A DNA stretch of 64,000 nt from Larix kaempferi (taxonomy: Eukaryota > Streptophyta > Pinopsida > Pinales > Pinaceae): positions 876,001-940,000 of the forward strand of contig BSBM01000152.1 in NCBI GenBank assembly GCA_027924585.1, read 5' to 3'. This document shows, piece by piece, positions 47,169-57,029 of the stretch. Within the stretch, counting starts at the first letter, position 1; the number at the start of each line of letters is the position of its first letter. Made by a program: the position numbers and the translations under genes. The notes beneath the pieces were generated by a model that saw nothing but the letters and a program-made list of their open reading frames with translations, had not been told where the DNA came from and ran no database searches.

Positions 47169-48227
47169 TCATGAATGAATGCCCTATTACTTTATTCAAA
47201 ACCTCCTACATAGTCTTAGCCAAAGCCCTAGCCTTTGAGATAATGCATTTTATTCCCAAGATCATTCGGCCTCTGAGTAGAGGGGGCCTCAATCCCCTTG
47301 CAAATTTATTTCACTACCAACAAAAAGACAAAACCAACCCAATAATTAAAAATAGGTTACAACCCTTCAATTTTTATTTTTACCGATCTTGTTGGTCTCA
47401 ACCCTTCTCTGATATTCTTCTTTTCCTTCTCTTTTATCTTCCTCCACTTTTCATCTCCACACACACACACATTACTTTCTCCTTTGTCTTATTCTTCTTT
47501 CCTTACCATTCTTTCTTCGTCTCTTTGTAATGGGGTGATGTCAATATACTAAGAGGAGAGGAGATCAAATAATTATTTAATGTTTATTAAATTTATTTTA
47601 TTTTAAATGAAAATTTTAAGAGTAAATTAATTTAAATGAAAATTTTAAAAGAGTAAATTAGTGAAGATGTCTCAACAGAGTTGAATGGAATTGAACTTAG
47701 TGGATGGAATGAAATTCACCAATCCCCACCAACCGACCACCATAACCTTGACTTTTGTTTTGACATTTAACCCAAGTTCACGTTATAAGAACCCAAGAGC
47801 TCATGACTCGTAATTTGTGGGCAACGCGTCAAGAGAGTAAATTAACTTAGATGGTGAAACTATTTACCCTAATTAATCTAAAAAGAAAAAATCACTTAAA
47901 TCCTTTATATTGCATATTCATAGTGCTTATTGCCATTCAAGTTTTCTTGTGCATGTTTTAGAGATTTTAGAGTTTAGAGGGTTGAGATATTTCCTTTAAG
48001 GGGGCGCACCGGTTGTGGGAAGAGACCAAGTTCAGAGTCAGACTTTTCTTACCATATTTGTTATTTACTGCATTGAAAGGAAGTTGACTCACCTCTTGTG
48101 GCTGAAGTTTGAAGTGTGAATCTTCAGTTCTAAGCTCGTGGCTGTTAGGAAGAGCGTCTTGCCATTTGAGGAGGGCCGAGTTTATATCTACGGGATGAAT
48201 CTGCTAGTATGGTCAGCGTATGGTCAT
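47169..48227. other. No gene supported
   Basis: It includes a pyrimidine-rich stretch (47380-47530) and a 31 bp A/T-rich duplication near 47590-47655. No protein signal. Confidence 0.45.
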
Positions 48228-48568
48228 TTAGAGACTATGAGGACTGCTGAAAGGGCGTATGGTCAGCGTATGGGTATATTGAGAAGGCTGTACCCATTCA
48301 TCCTTTGATTTGACCCGACTACGACTTTCATTGAGTGCGGAAATAACTGCATTCAACGCTTTGAGAGGGTTGTCCAAATGTTTTATCAGAATTTCGGAGA
48401 TCTCCGATGGAGTCATTTCGGCCCAGTCTGCCTCATGCTCTCCTTCACGGCCGGAAACAGTGGATGATCTTCAATCTGCAAATAATTGAATGCAAGAGAT
48501 TTGAATGGAGGGAAACTGCAGGAAGAGAGGAGCATGTGCAGCGTATGGGTATATTGAGAAGGCTGTAC
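48208..48568. repeat. 30 bp direct repeat and TATGGTCAGCGTATGG motif copies
   Basis: CAGCGTATGGGTATATTGAG and the next 10 bases occur identically at 48264-48293 and 48539-48568. GTATGGTCAGCGTATGG also occurs twice between 48208 and 48275. Confidence 0.85.
48228..48470 (-). pseudogene. Possible PPR-protein N-terminal fragment
   Basis: The minus frame reads EMTPSEISEILIKHLDNPLKALNAV. This resembles the segment before the first repeat in many plant PPR proteins (TP..IS.I....NPL.AL..F). The open stretch continues upstream of the ATG at 48416 into an acidic lead and stops at 48228 with no PPR repeat in view. The resemblance is short and I am not sure of it. If right, it is a truncated host gene piece cut by local rearrangement. 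Confidence 0.25.
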
Positions 48569-49038
48569 TCATCATCTAGAGTTTTGTGTGTGGGAGGACT
48601 GTGTCATTAACTGGTGTCACTGTTATTTACTGTTGTAGCATCTATTTGGAAGGGCCACAAATTTCAGCTCTAGAGTGTGAATAAGGAAGCAGGGTTTTGA
48701 AAGCCGCACCCATCATCTTCAAGGGGAACGCGGCTCTTGTGTGGAACGAATACACCTGTGGGGAGTGCAAATATTCAGTGGCTTAGAACACCCTCATACA
48801 TCTGCTATCTATTGTTATGAGAAGAAGGGCCGATTCAATCAGTTAAACTCAGCCTATTGTGCTTACGAACTGCCCTTGCAATTACACACCAAATCATTGG
48901 CATCTGGAAATGGGTTGCTTAGTGTCTAAAGGCCTGTAAACTCTTACTAATGTACAAGTCAGAATTCTAAGTAATATTCATTCTTATTGCAAATCTGCTA
49001 ATGCTGTTACAGTCATTGTTTCTTATACATTATGGACT
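48569..49038. other. Left flank of the gag-protease element
   Basis: No gene recognised. Confidence 0.45.
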
Positions 49039-49043
49039 GATCT

Positions 49044-50566
49044 TGTCGTGGCCACGTTTTCGGCCCAACACCCACACTTGCATGGGATGCACTCCCGCCC
49101 AAGAGGCTGGCTTGGGCGCCCAGTTGGGAAAAATGAAGTTCGGTTGCACGAGACTTAGCGAAGAAGCAAGCGACGTATCGAACGAAGGGGTGCATAGACC
49201 ATGCATGGGCGCACTCCCTAACGATGCCCACACTCACCCATCAGTGCATGGCAAGCCCGAGAGTGGGGCGCGGTTGCAATTCAGCAAGTCAGCAAGAGAA
49301 GGGGCGCCGAGCACACCCTTGGACCATCGGACGTTGGGAGTAGCAGCGTCGCTCCAAGCGCCCATACACTCCATGAAGAAAGCGCCCAAGTGTCCAACAC
49401 TTAGCCGCAAAATGGACCAAGGCATGGCGGGAGCTCGAGATGGAAGCCCGTCGAACATGGGTTGGAAGCCCGCCGAAGTCTGGTTGGAAGCCTTGAGAAG
49501 ATGGGTTGAGAGCCTACCGAAGTCAGGTTGGAAGCCCGCCGAAGTCTTGTTGGAAGCCCATGAACTCGGGATGGGAGCCCTCCACGAAGACTGGATGGAA
49601 GCTTCGCGAAGATTGGGAGCCCACGAACACGAGATGGGAGTCGGCTGCAAAGTCGAGATGAAAGCCCACAAAGATATTCCGCGAACATGGGTTGGGAGCC
49701 CATGCGAACACCAGTTGGAATCTCGCCAACAAAGACGAGTTGGGAGCGTGGCAGCAGCTCGGGTTGGAAGCCAAGGGTCGACGCCCAATGAATGGACCAT
49801 CGACGCGCGGACTGCGGAAGACTTGGACCAAGACCGTTTGAAGTGGTACATCGGCAAGGAGTTGACGTAGGCGCCAAGCAAGGGTGCGCCCAAGGTGGGG
49901 TTGCACCCTCCCACACGACACCGTATAAAAAGGCTAAGGAAAATAGCTAAGAATGTAGCTAAAGTTGGAAATTCGGACAAGGAGAAAGTTCAAAGCTAAG
50001 GAGGCTATCCGAGCTTTGCCTTTCGCACAGTATGTTCCATCGGAATCTGGTTGCAGCAAGGTGTTGCAGCAGTGTTGAATTTGGCAGGTTCGCACTCAGT
50101 CCGGTTGCACAATGAGACAGTTCTGCAGCAGCAAGGGGTTGCAACAGTCAGCAGTTTCATGAGTTAGACACCCGTTGGAAGGGTCTACTTTATCTTTGTG
50201 TTTTGTATATCTGTTGTAAGGCGTGCTGCTGGTTTGGCACACACCGGAGCTCTGCTAGGGAAACTCCATCTGTTGTAAACAATTGATTATACAAAGGCTT
50301 AAGGGTTGTTGGTTTGGCAACCCCAACTTATACTTGTGTGTTGTATTTACTTGATGTTCATGCATGTGTAAAATTGGCTAAGTGTGGATGCTAGTAGGAA
50401 CATGTTAACTAAACGAAGTTGCAAGTGTTAAGTTGAAAAGTTTCCACAGGTTAGGCGTAGTCTGTCGGTGCAACTCTTGAGTTGGTCACGCACTCAAGAC
50501 GTTCCTGGGCAATGCTGCACACCACAATTAGTCGTTTGAGATAAGCGAAAAATTGTGGCTGTGACA
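49044..50566 (+). repeat. 5' LTR (1523 bp) of the gag-protease element
   Basis: Collinear with 53601-54771 but about 350 bp longer, because the 3' copy lacks a segment after GCAGTGTTGA (about 50077-50430). It contains the 22-24 bp minisatellite at 49438-49790. The 289-codon frame at 49001-49870 runs across host flank and LTR and reflects this repeat, so I do not call it a gene. Confidence 0.92.
49438..49790 (+). repeat. Degenerate 22-24 bp minisatellite inside the LTR
   Basis: About 15 units of the form GTTGGAAGCCCGCCGAAGTC plus 2-4 bases follow each other, first with a 22 bp and later a 24 bp spacing, with much variation. The 3' LTR carries the same array at 54000-54350. Confidence 0.85.
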
Positions 50567-50567
50567 G

Positions 50568-50580
50568 TTGGTATTAGAGC
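50568..50580 (+). other. Primer binding site, initiator-Met tRNA type
   Basis: TTGGTATTAGAGC follows the LTR by 1 nt. It differs from the common TGGTATCAGAGC site by one C to T change. Confidence 0.8.
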
Positions 50581-51005
50581 AAAAGTGTTGCGACAGTGAA
50601 GGGTTTGAGGAAGAAGCTCTTCGCAATAGTTCTGCAACTTGGAGGTTCAGAACCATTTGCTGCGACAATTGACAGAGGTTTGCTAAAGTGGTCACAGTGC
50701 CAGAATTCGTTGGATTTTCTACAGGTTAGTGTCGCAGGTCTGAATCTTGCGATCGCAAAACCATAGGAGTCGCAGGTTCGCTACAGGCAAACGCAGAGTT
50801 GACGATTTTGAGGCTAAGTCTCGAAGAAACGCAAAATTGGCCAAAAGTGAAGCGACTTGAACCATAGTTGTTGGAGCAAAACGAGAGTTTGATTGCAACT
50901 CTCAAGAGTGTGCTTGGTTGCGGCACCTCAACGCAAAGCAAGTAAGTTGGACGGAACCGAAGTTTGACTAAGTAGACATCTTGGGAAGACTTGCAACCTG
51001 CCTAA

Positions 51006-52259
51006 ATGAGTGTTGAAAGGGAAAAAATCAATCGATGGAAGTGGAACACTCAACAGGATAGTTCGGAGGAGCTAGGATTTATATCCCACTTCTTGGACAA
51101 AACGAAGATTGGGATGGGAAAGCGAAAAGCAGATCTGGTTTCTGAGTTTGAGCCAGAAGTACCTTCAGATGGAGAGGAGTCTGTTTATGGGGAACGAGAA
51201 CCGAAATCCACCAAGGTAAAACACAGGATTTTTGTAGTTGAGAAGAACATGGAGCAGTTTAGTGAAGCTCTCTATGCTCACGGAGAGAAGGCTGCAACTT
51301 TGTGTGATGAAGTCGAAAGAATGCGTAAGGCTTTAAACGAAGCCGTGGTAGAATGCAAAGATGCTACAGATGTGTTGCATGTTGTGATTCAGCAAGACAT
51401 GGAAGGAAGGGTCAAGAAGCTTGAAGAGGTTGTGGAGCAGGTTCAACTTCATGTAAAGGACCAAGACGACACTATTGCGGTGTTGAAACGAGAGTTGGCT
51501 CAAGGATCTGGTATGGGGGCTACCATGAAGATCTGCATGAAAGAACCGAAACCCTTTGACGGCACTCGCGATGCTAAGTTGCTTGGCAACTTTTACTGGG
51601 ACATGGAGCAGTACTTGGAAGAGATGAACAGAATTTCAGACGAGTCTAAAGTAAACGCTACCGCGATGTTTCTCACTGACACAACGAAGCTTTGGTGGAG
51701 AAACTGCGCAGAAGACGTGATCGCCAGTAAGATAACAAAACAAATCAATAATTGGGAGCAAATGAAGGCAACTCTCAATGCACAGTTTGGTATAGGAAAC
51801 CAAAGCTGGGTAGCGATGAACGAGCTTATGAGGATTAAGCACACCACACGAGTTCATGATTACATTAAAGCCTACACCATTATTATGCTGGAGATAAAGG
51901 ATATGAGCGAGGAAGACCGTTTGTATCACTTTATGAAGGGTTTGGAAACTTGGGCACAAGCTGACTTGCGACGACAAGGGGTGAAGACTCTTACCGAGGT
52001 TGTATCTGCCGCAGAGAAGTTGTGTGACTTTTGGACCGATGGGAAGGAAGAGGCTAAAGGCAATGACGAAACTAGTGGGAAGCACAATGGCAAGTTCAAA
52101 ACGTTCAAGGGGAAACAGCAGCAGAAGCCTAAGAATAATGGCAAACGAGAGGATGAGCCACCCAAAAACGCAGATCTGCCTAAGGAGAAAGGCAAGATTG
52201 TTTCTTGCTTTATATGTGCGAAATATCACTATGCTAAGAACTGTCCTTTGCGACCATAG
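51006..52259 (+). CDS. gag: Gypsy Gag polyprotein, intact
   Basis: An open frame of 417 codons. Residues about 75-165 form a charged coiled-coil region (EKNMEQFSEAL..., VKKLEEVVEQVQLHVKDQDD). Residues about 185-345 match the retrotransposon gag domain (PKPFDGTRDAKLLGNFYWDM, LWWRN, MKATLNAQFG, FMKGLETWAQADL). A basic linker leads to a zinc knuckle, CFICAKYHYAKNC (C-X2-C-X3-H-X4-C), at the C-terminus. The product would assemble particles and bind element RNA. A second possible start is Met37 (MGKRKADL). The TAG at 52257 is followed in the same frame by protease. It is the best-preserved retroelement protein in the window. Confidence 0.9.
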   Translation: MSVEREKINRWKWNTQQDSSEELGFISHFLDKTKIGMGKRKADLVSEFEPEVPSDGEESVYGEREPKSTKVKHRIFVVEKNMEQFSEALYAHGEKAATLCDEVERMRKALNEAVVECKDATDVLHVVIQQDMEGRVKKLEEVVEQVQLHVKDQDDTIAVLKRELAQGSGMGATMKICMKEPKPFDGTRDAKLLGNFYWDMEQYLEEMNRISDESKVNATAMFLTDTTKLWWRNCAEDVIASKITKQINNWEQMKATLNAQFGIGNQSWVAMNELMRIKHTTRVHDYIKAYTIIMLEIKDMSEEDRLYHFMKGLETWAQADLRRQGVKTLTEVVSAAEKLCDFWTDGKEEAKGNDETSGKHNGKFKTFKGKQQQKPKNNGKREDEPPKNADLPKEKGKIVSCFICAKYHYAKNCPLRP

Positions 52260-52720
52260 AAGATTGCAGCGGTGGAACAGGAAGGGCCTTCAGTTGGAGT
52301 TCTACAAGTGTTGAACACAGTTCTGGAAGAACCAGAAGTCGCAATGGACGCAGACTTTGCGAGACTGAGCTATGTTCCAATAGAGATAAATGGACTGCAG
52401 ATTTTGGCGTTAGTTGACAATTGTGCGACGCACAACTTCGTCAAAGAGGAAGTGGCAAAGTGGCTCAATCTGCAGATTGAACCAGGGGTGAACACGTTCA
52501 AAGCAGTTAACTCATGAGTTGAAAAATTGTTGGGATTGGCTCGCTAAGTTTCTCTAAGGATTGAAGATTGGACAGGCACGAGTGATTTCACGGTTGTTCT
52601 GCTGGATGACTTCGACGTTGTGCTTGGACAAGAGTTCATGAAGAAGGAGAAGGCAACTCCTGTACCCCAGATGGACAACCTAGCATTTATGGCAAGGAAG
52701 GACCCAATATTTGTGTGATA
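52260..52720 (+). pseudogene. Retropepsin-like protease with altered active site
   Basis: In frame with gag after its TAG, the sequence reads LQILALVDNCATHNFV, where the usual DSG triad is DNC, and then FTVVLLDDFDVVLGQEF, the second conserved region. Stops at 52515 (TGA), about 52545 (TAA) and 52716 (TGA) break it. The family cleaves Gag-Pol. With this active-site change the copy would be inactive even without the stops. It is closely similar in plan to 16680-17040. Confidence 0.75.
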
Positions 52721-53600
52721 CGTGAAGAAGTTGCCAGAAGAATGGAAGGTGACTGCGTTGACAACTTCCACATCCGCAGCAAGCACTCACAAGAAACTCG
52801 ACGAGGGAGAACATTGCAGGGAATGCATTGGAAAATAAGAGGTTGTTCAGTTGGAAGGATGCCTCGCATCCAAGGAAGCAGTCGGATTGTTGGAGTAGTG
52901 ACTAGTGACCATGGAGAAGGTTGTGGAAACGACCGTAGTGAATTTGGAAAAACTCACTAAGTTCTGCAAGGATGCAGAAGAATGTAGCGTGACAAAGTGG
53001 TTGAGTTGGCAGCACCGTTGGCATACGAGGGAGACACTTTGATTCCAGCACATACATGGCTAGAGCACCCCGAAGTGCAGCAGAGGTTATTCAATGAAGG
53101 AAACGACACATTTGGAGGCAATGTGCCACTTCTTCTATACTTAAGCTAGAAAGCAGAGAACAGATGGAAGGCAGAGAAATGTTTGAAAGGTGGTCGGGCA
53201 CACCATCTCCCATCTTCTTCCGGTTAGATGGGGAGACGACACGACTTCCACCCTTGGCGCAGGTGGAAAGGCCGCGGGTGCTTCATGGGGAGGCATAACT
53301 GAAACGAAGCCAACAATGGATGAAGTGAGAAGACTTCGTCTTACTGCAGAAAAGTCACCAAGTGTGGATCGATTGCAGAGAGGACTAGGAAATAGAGACC
53401 AACAGAAGCTCAATGGACGGCTTGATCACCCGGATAGTGCAGACGATGAAGGGAACCGAGACTGGTGTACTAGTGGAGTGACGCATAGGTAGTGGGGACT
53501 TAAGAAAAAGTCTAGTGCGGTGTAGCAAAAGCAAGCGTTTGGAAGTGCAGGCATTTAAGATGCGTTGCTGAGGACGGAAAGCATTTTAAGTGGGGGAGGT
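52721..53600 (+). other. Interior tail without RT; unrecognised coding-like pieces
   Basis: No RT, RNase H or integrase motif in any plus frame. Pieces with protein character exist: a charged stretch near 52905-52985, a different-frame piece near 53020-53150 (GDTLIPAHTWLEHPEV), and a 100-codon frame at 53190-53492. They may be remnants of pol joined by a large deletion, or unrelated captured sequence. The polypurine tract AAGTGGGGGAGGT ends at 53600. Confidence 0.5.
53588..53600 (+). other. Polypurine tract
   Basis: AAGTGGGGGAGGT directly precedes the 3' LTR start TGTCATGG at 53601. Confidence 0.8.
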
Positions 53601-54771
53601 TGTCATGGCCACGTTTTCAGCCCAACACCCACACTTGCATGGGATTCTTACACTCCCGCCCAAGAGGCTGGCTTGGGTGCCCGGTTGGGAAAAATGAAGT
53701 TCGGTTGCACGAGACTTAGCAAAGAGGCAAGCGACGGATCGAACAAAGGGGTGCGCAGACCATGCATGGGCGCACTCCCACTAACGACACACACACTCAC
53801 CTGTCGGTGCATCTCAAGCCCAAGAGTGTGGCACAATTGTAGTTCAACAAGTCGATAAGAGAAGGGGCGTTGGGCACACCCTCGGACCATCAGACGTTGG
53901 GAGTAGTGGCATCGGGCCAAGTGCCCATACACTCCATGCAGAAAGCGCCCAAGTGTCCAACACTTAGCTGCAAAATGGACCAAGGCACAGCGAGAGCTCA
54001 AGATGGAAGCCCATCGAACATGGGTTGGAAGCCCACCGAAGTCTGGTTGGAAGCCCTACGAAGACGGGTTGAGAGCCCACCAATGTTGGGTTGGAATCCC
54101 ACAGAAGTCTGGTTGGAAGCCCACAAACTCGAGATTGGAGCCATCCGCAAAGACTAGATGGAAGCTCGACGAAGACGGGTTGGGAGCCCGTGGACTCGAT
54201 ATGGGAGCCAGCCGTGAAGTAGGGATGAAATCCCACGAAGATATTCAGCGAACACGGGTTGGGATCCCACGTGAACACCAGTTGGAAGCTCGATAGCGAA
54301 GACAAGTTGGGAGCTCGACAGCAGCTCGAGTTGGAAGCCAAGGGACGACTCCCAACGAACGGACCATCCATGAATTGCGGAAGACTTGGACCAAGACCGT
54401 TTGAAGTGGTACATCGACAAGGAGTTGACGTGGGCACCAGGCAAGGCTGCACCCAAGGTGGGGTCGCACCCTCCCACATGACACCGTATAAAAAGGCTAA
54501 GGAAAATAGCTAAGAAGGCAGCTAAAGTTGGAAATTCGGATAAGGAGAAAGTTCAGAGCTAGGGAGGCTATCCGAGGTTTGCCTTTCGCACAGTCTGTTC
54601 CAGCGAAATACGATTGCAACAAGGTGTTGTAGCAGTGTTGAAAAGTTTCTGCAGGTTAGGCATAGTCTGTCATTGCAACTCTTATGTTGGTCATGCCCTC
54701 AAGACGTTCCTGGGCAGTGCTGCACACCACAGTTAGTCGTTTGAGAGAAGCGGAAAATTGTGGCTGTGACA
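53601..54771 (+). repeat. 3' LTR (1171 bp) with internal deletion
   Basis: It matches the 5' LTR except for the missing segment of about 350 bp. The junction falls where GTGTTGAA and AGTTGAAAAG are fused, consistent with a deletion between short repeats containing GTTGAA. The minisatellite is present at 54000-54350. Confidence 0.9.
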
Positions 54772-54776
54772 GATCT

Positions 54777-55179
54777 AATTTCTGGATATTAAAAAAAAAA
54801 CATAGTCTAGGTTTGCAATTTCCATGGTTATGTTGTGTGAGAAATGAGTTACACTCTTAAAACTATCATCAAACCAATTACCACACAGTCAAATCAGTTT
54901 GAAAACACCTTCAATGGCATCAAGGCAGAATCAACTTAGTGTTTGACAAAAACACCAAACCAAAATTATTGAAAAACAGTACCGGAGCAAGTGAAAGCAA
55001 AGAGTTTGAGGAAACTTCTCAACCAATCACATAAGCAGTTAACCAAAGAAACTAGTTCAAATTTGGTGGGGGACATTACACTTTTATGCCCTGCATCTCC
55101 TCTCTTCGTCTTTCGCCTTACATCTCCTCTCTTCTTCTCTTCTTTGTGTCTCCTTGTAGATACCTCCTCCTTCTCCTTT
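54777..55179. other. Right flank, no gene seen
   Basis: Includes a T/C-rich segment (55090-55200). No supported frame. Confidence 0.5.
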
Positions 55180-56010
55180 ATGTGGCCTTCTCTTCTCCTT
55201 ACCACATCTCTTCATAAATTTCCCCACTCATACTTTAATGCCTTATTAATAATACATATGCCCTTATTTAATACACACTTAATTCATACTTAGGATGACT
55301 GAACCTTGATTTTAATATCTGATTCCATAGTTTGATTAATAACAACAAAAATGATATGAACCATAGTATGTGGCCTTCTCTTCTCCTTACCACATCTCTT
55401 CATAACATTCCCCACTATGTTCGGGTACACAAGGTACTCCCAAAAGACCAAACACCTAGAGCAACCACTTCACACAAACAGATCACAGATCAACACACCA
55501 ATGTTTTGACGTGGTTTAAACCCTCGAGAGGGAAACACTCCACGGCCCCGGCCAAATAGCTTCTACAGAGCAATTTATTATGCAAAGAAATAAAGTTACA
55601 AATGAGCTTCTCATAATTGATCAACTAAACAATGACCCTCCATGCTCTTTAAATAGAGATAATGGACCAATCAAGTGTTAAGCCACGGATCAATGTTAGG
55701 TATGATCTGAGAGAAGTTGAGCCATCGGATCATAACATATTGTGACCGTCGGATTAAATATTTACAAATGCATACTAATGCATACTAAAGAAACATACTT
55801 TTCCTAATGGATATATTACACAAGTTGATCTTAACTAACTCTTAAGTGTCTAAATATCCTAACACACTCATACTTTGATACCTTATTAATAATACATATG
55901 CCCCTATTTAATACACATTTAATTCATCCTTAGGATGACTAAACCTTGATTTTAATATCTGATTCCATAGTTTGATTAATAACGACAAAAATGATATGAA
56001 CAATAGGATT
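55180..56010. repeat. 188 bp tandem duplication, second copy split by a solo LTR
   Basis: Copy 1 is 55180-55367. Copy 2 starts at 55368 with ATGTGGCCTTCTCTTCTCC, runs to 55417, resumes at 55865 and ends near 56010 (GATTAATAACGACAAAAATG). The copies are nearly identical. Confidence 0.9.
55418..55864. mobile_element. Small solo LTR (447 bp), probably copia
   Basis: The insert starts TGTTCGGGTACAC, ends ATATCCTAACA and is absent from copy 1 of the duplication. Flanks are CACTA (55413-55417) and CACTC (55865-55869), a 5 bp duplication with one change; copy 1 has CACTC. Read on the minus strand it begins TGTTAGGATATT, a common copia LTR start, so the minus orientation is likely. Confidence 0.8.
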
Positions 56011-57000
56011 GATGGAATGTGGATTGATAGTTTATAGTTCATTAGTGAATTCCTTTGATAAGTGACACTTTCCATGATCTTAATCGTTGGATGTGGGGCA
56101 ATCAAAGATGATTGAGACTGCATAGATACATACACCCTTATGGGTTTGTCTTAAAACACAAGTGACACAAGAAATCTAATCGTTTGCCATAGATACAGTA
56201 TGGTTAAGATGGTATGTTTGATGTTTTCTCCCCTAAAAGCTTCTACCCAAACCAATATGTCGATATCAAAATATAGTATGGGGGAGATGTTGTAACATTA
56301 TGTAAAGTAATGTAATGTAAAGTTACCAAAAATAAAAAGTAAAAAGGGCAATTAAAAAAATTCATGTTGGCTAGTAAGTTACCAAAAATGAAGAGTAATT
56401 AAAAAATTCATGATAAAGGAAAAAAAGTCGAACCAACATAGATAAAACCTAAATTTATGTGAGGGATCAAATTTCTGAACGTGTAAAAAATTTAAGATGA
56501 AAATATTTACCCCTCAAGAAATTGGATCACTCTCGGTGCTTGATATATTTGGGTTTAACATAGATCTATGTTCATTTTAAGGGTTTCACATGTGCTAATT
56601 CACAGGGATATGATGTTCATCATCAATTTTCTTAGTGATTCATTTGATGACCTTAATTTCATTAACAATTAGACCTCCCCTAGAGTGTGATTTTGATGAT
56701 AAGAGGAAGGCAAGCACTTCTAGATGATCCCGCATCACGATCTCCAAGTAAAATAAATAACACATCCTCATGTTGAGGACAAATTCCGCACATGAATATT
56801 AGTGATCACTCTATGAGGCATTTTCTTCTTTATCAAGACTATATATAGGAAAATTCAAGCCTCTTATTTTTCTTTTTCCTATTCCAAACTTTGCATACTT
56901 TCTTTTCATCTTTAGTTTTGTTTCTTACTCTTCCTTATTCTTAATATCTTATTAGGCTCCTTAGACGTACTATTGGGATCATCAAATGCAAAATTTATTT
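56011..57000. other. AT-rich DNA, no gene seen
   Basis: No domain or repeat recognised, apart from a short AGTTACCAAAAAT.AA.AGTAA repeat near 56320-56410. Confidence 0.45.
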
Positions 57001-57029
57001 TCAATTCATCATCATTCAAATTCACAATG

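Larger units (their letters stand above)
49044..54771 (+). mobile_element. Complete non-autonomous gypsy element with gag and protease only
   Basis: The LTRs start TGTCGTGGCC / TGTCATGGCC and end GCTGTGACA. Duplications GATCT lie at 49039-49043 and 54772-54776. The interior (50567-53600) has a primer site, an open gag, a protease with stops, and about 900 bp with no RT, RNase H or integrase, then a polypurine tract. The protease is related to that of element B at 16.7 kb, which still has RT and is a plausible type of helper. The gag frame is intact, so this copy is younger than the others here. Confidence 0.92.

Noticed and set aside
49001-49870. 289-codon plus frame and long overlapping minus frames at 49234-49980
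   Set aside because: They lie across the host flank and LTR and arise from the 22-24 bp minisatellite. The 3' LTR copy does not keep the frame.
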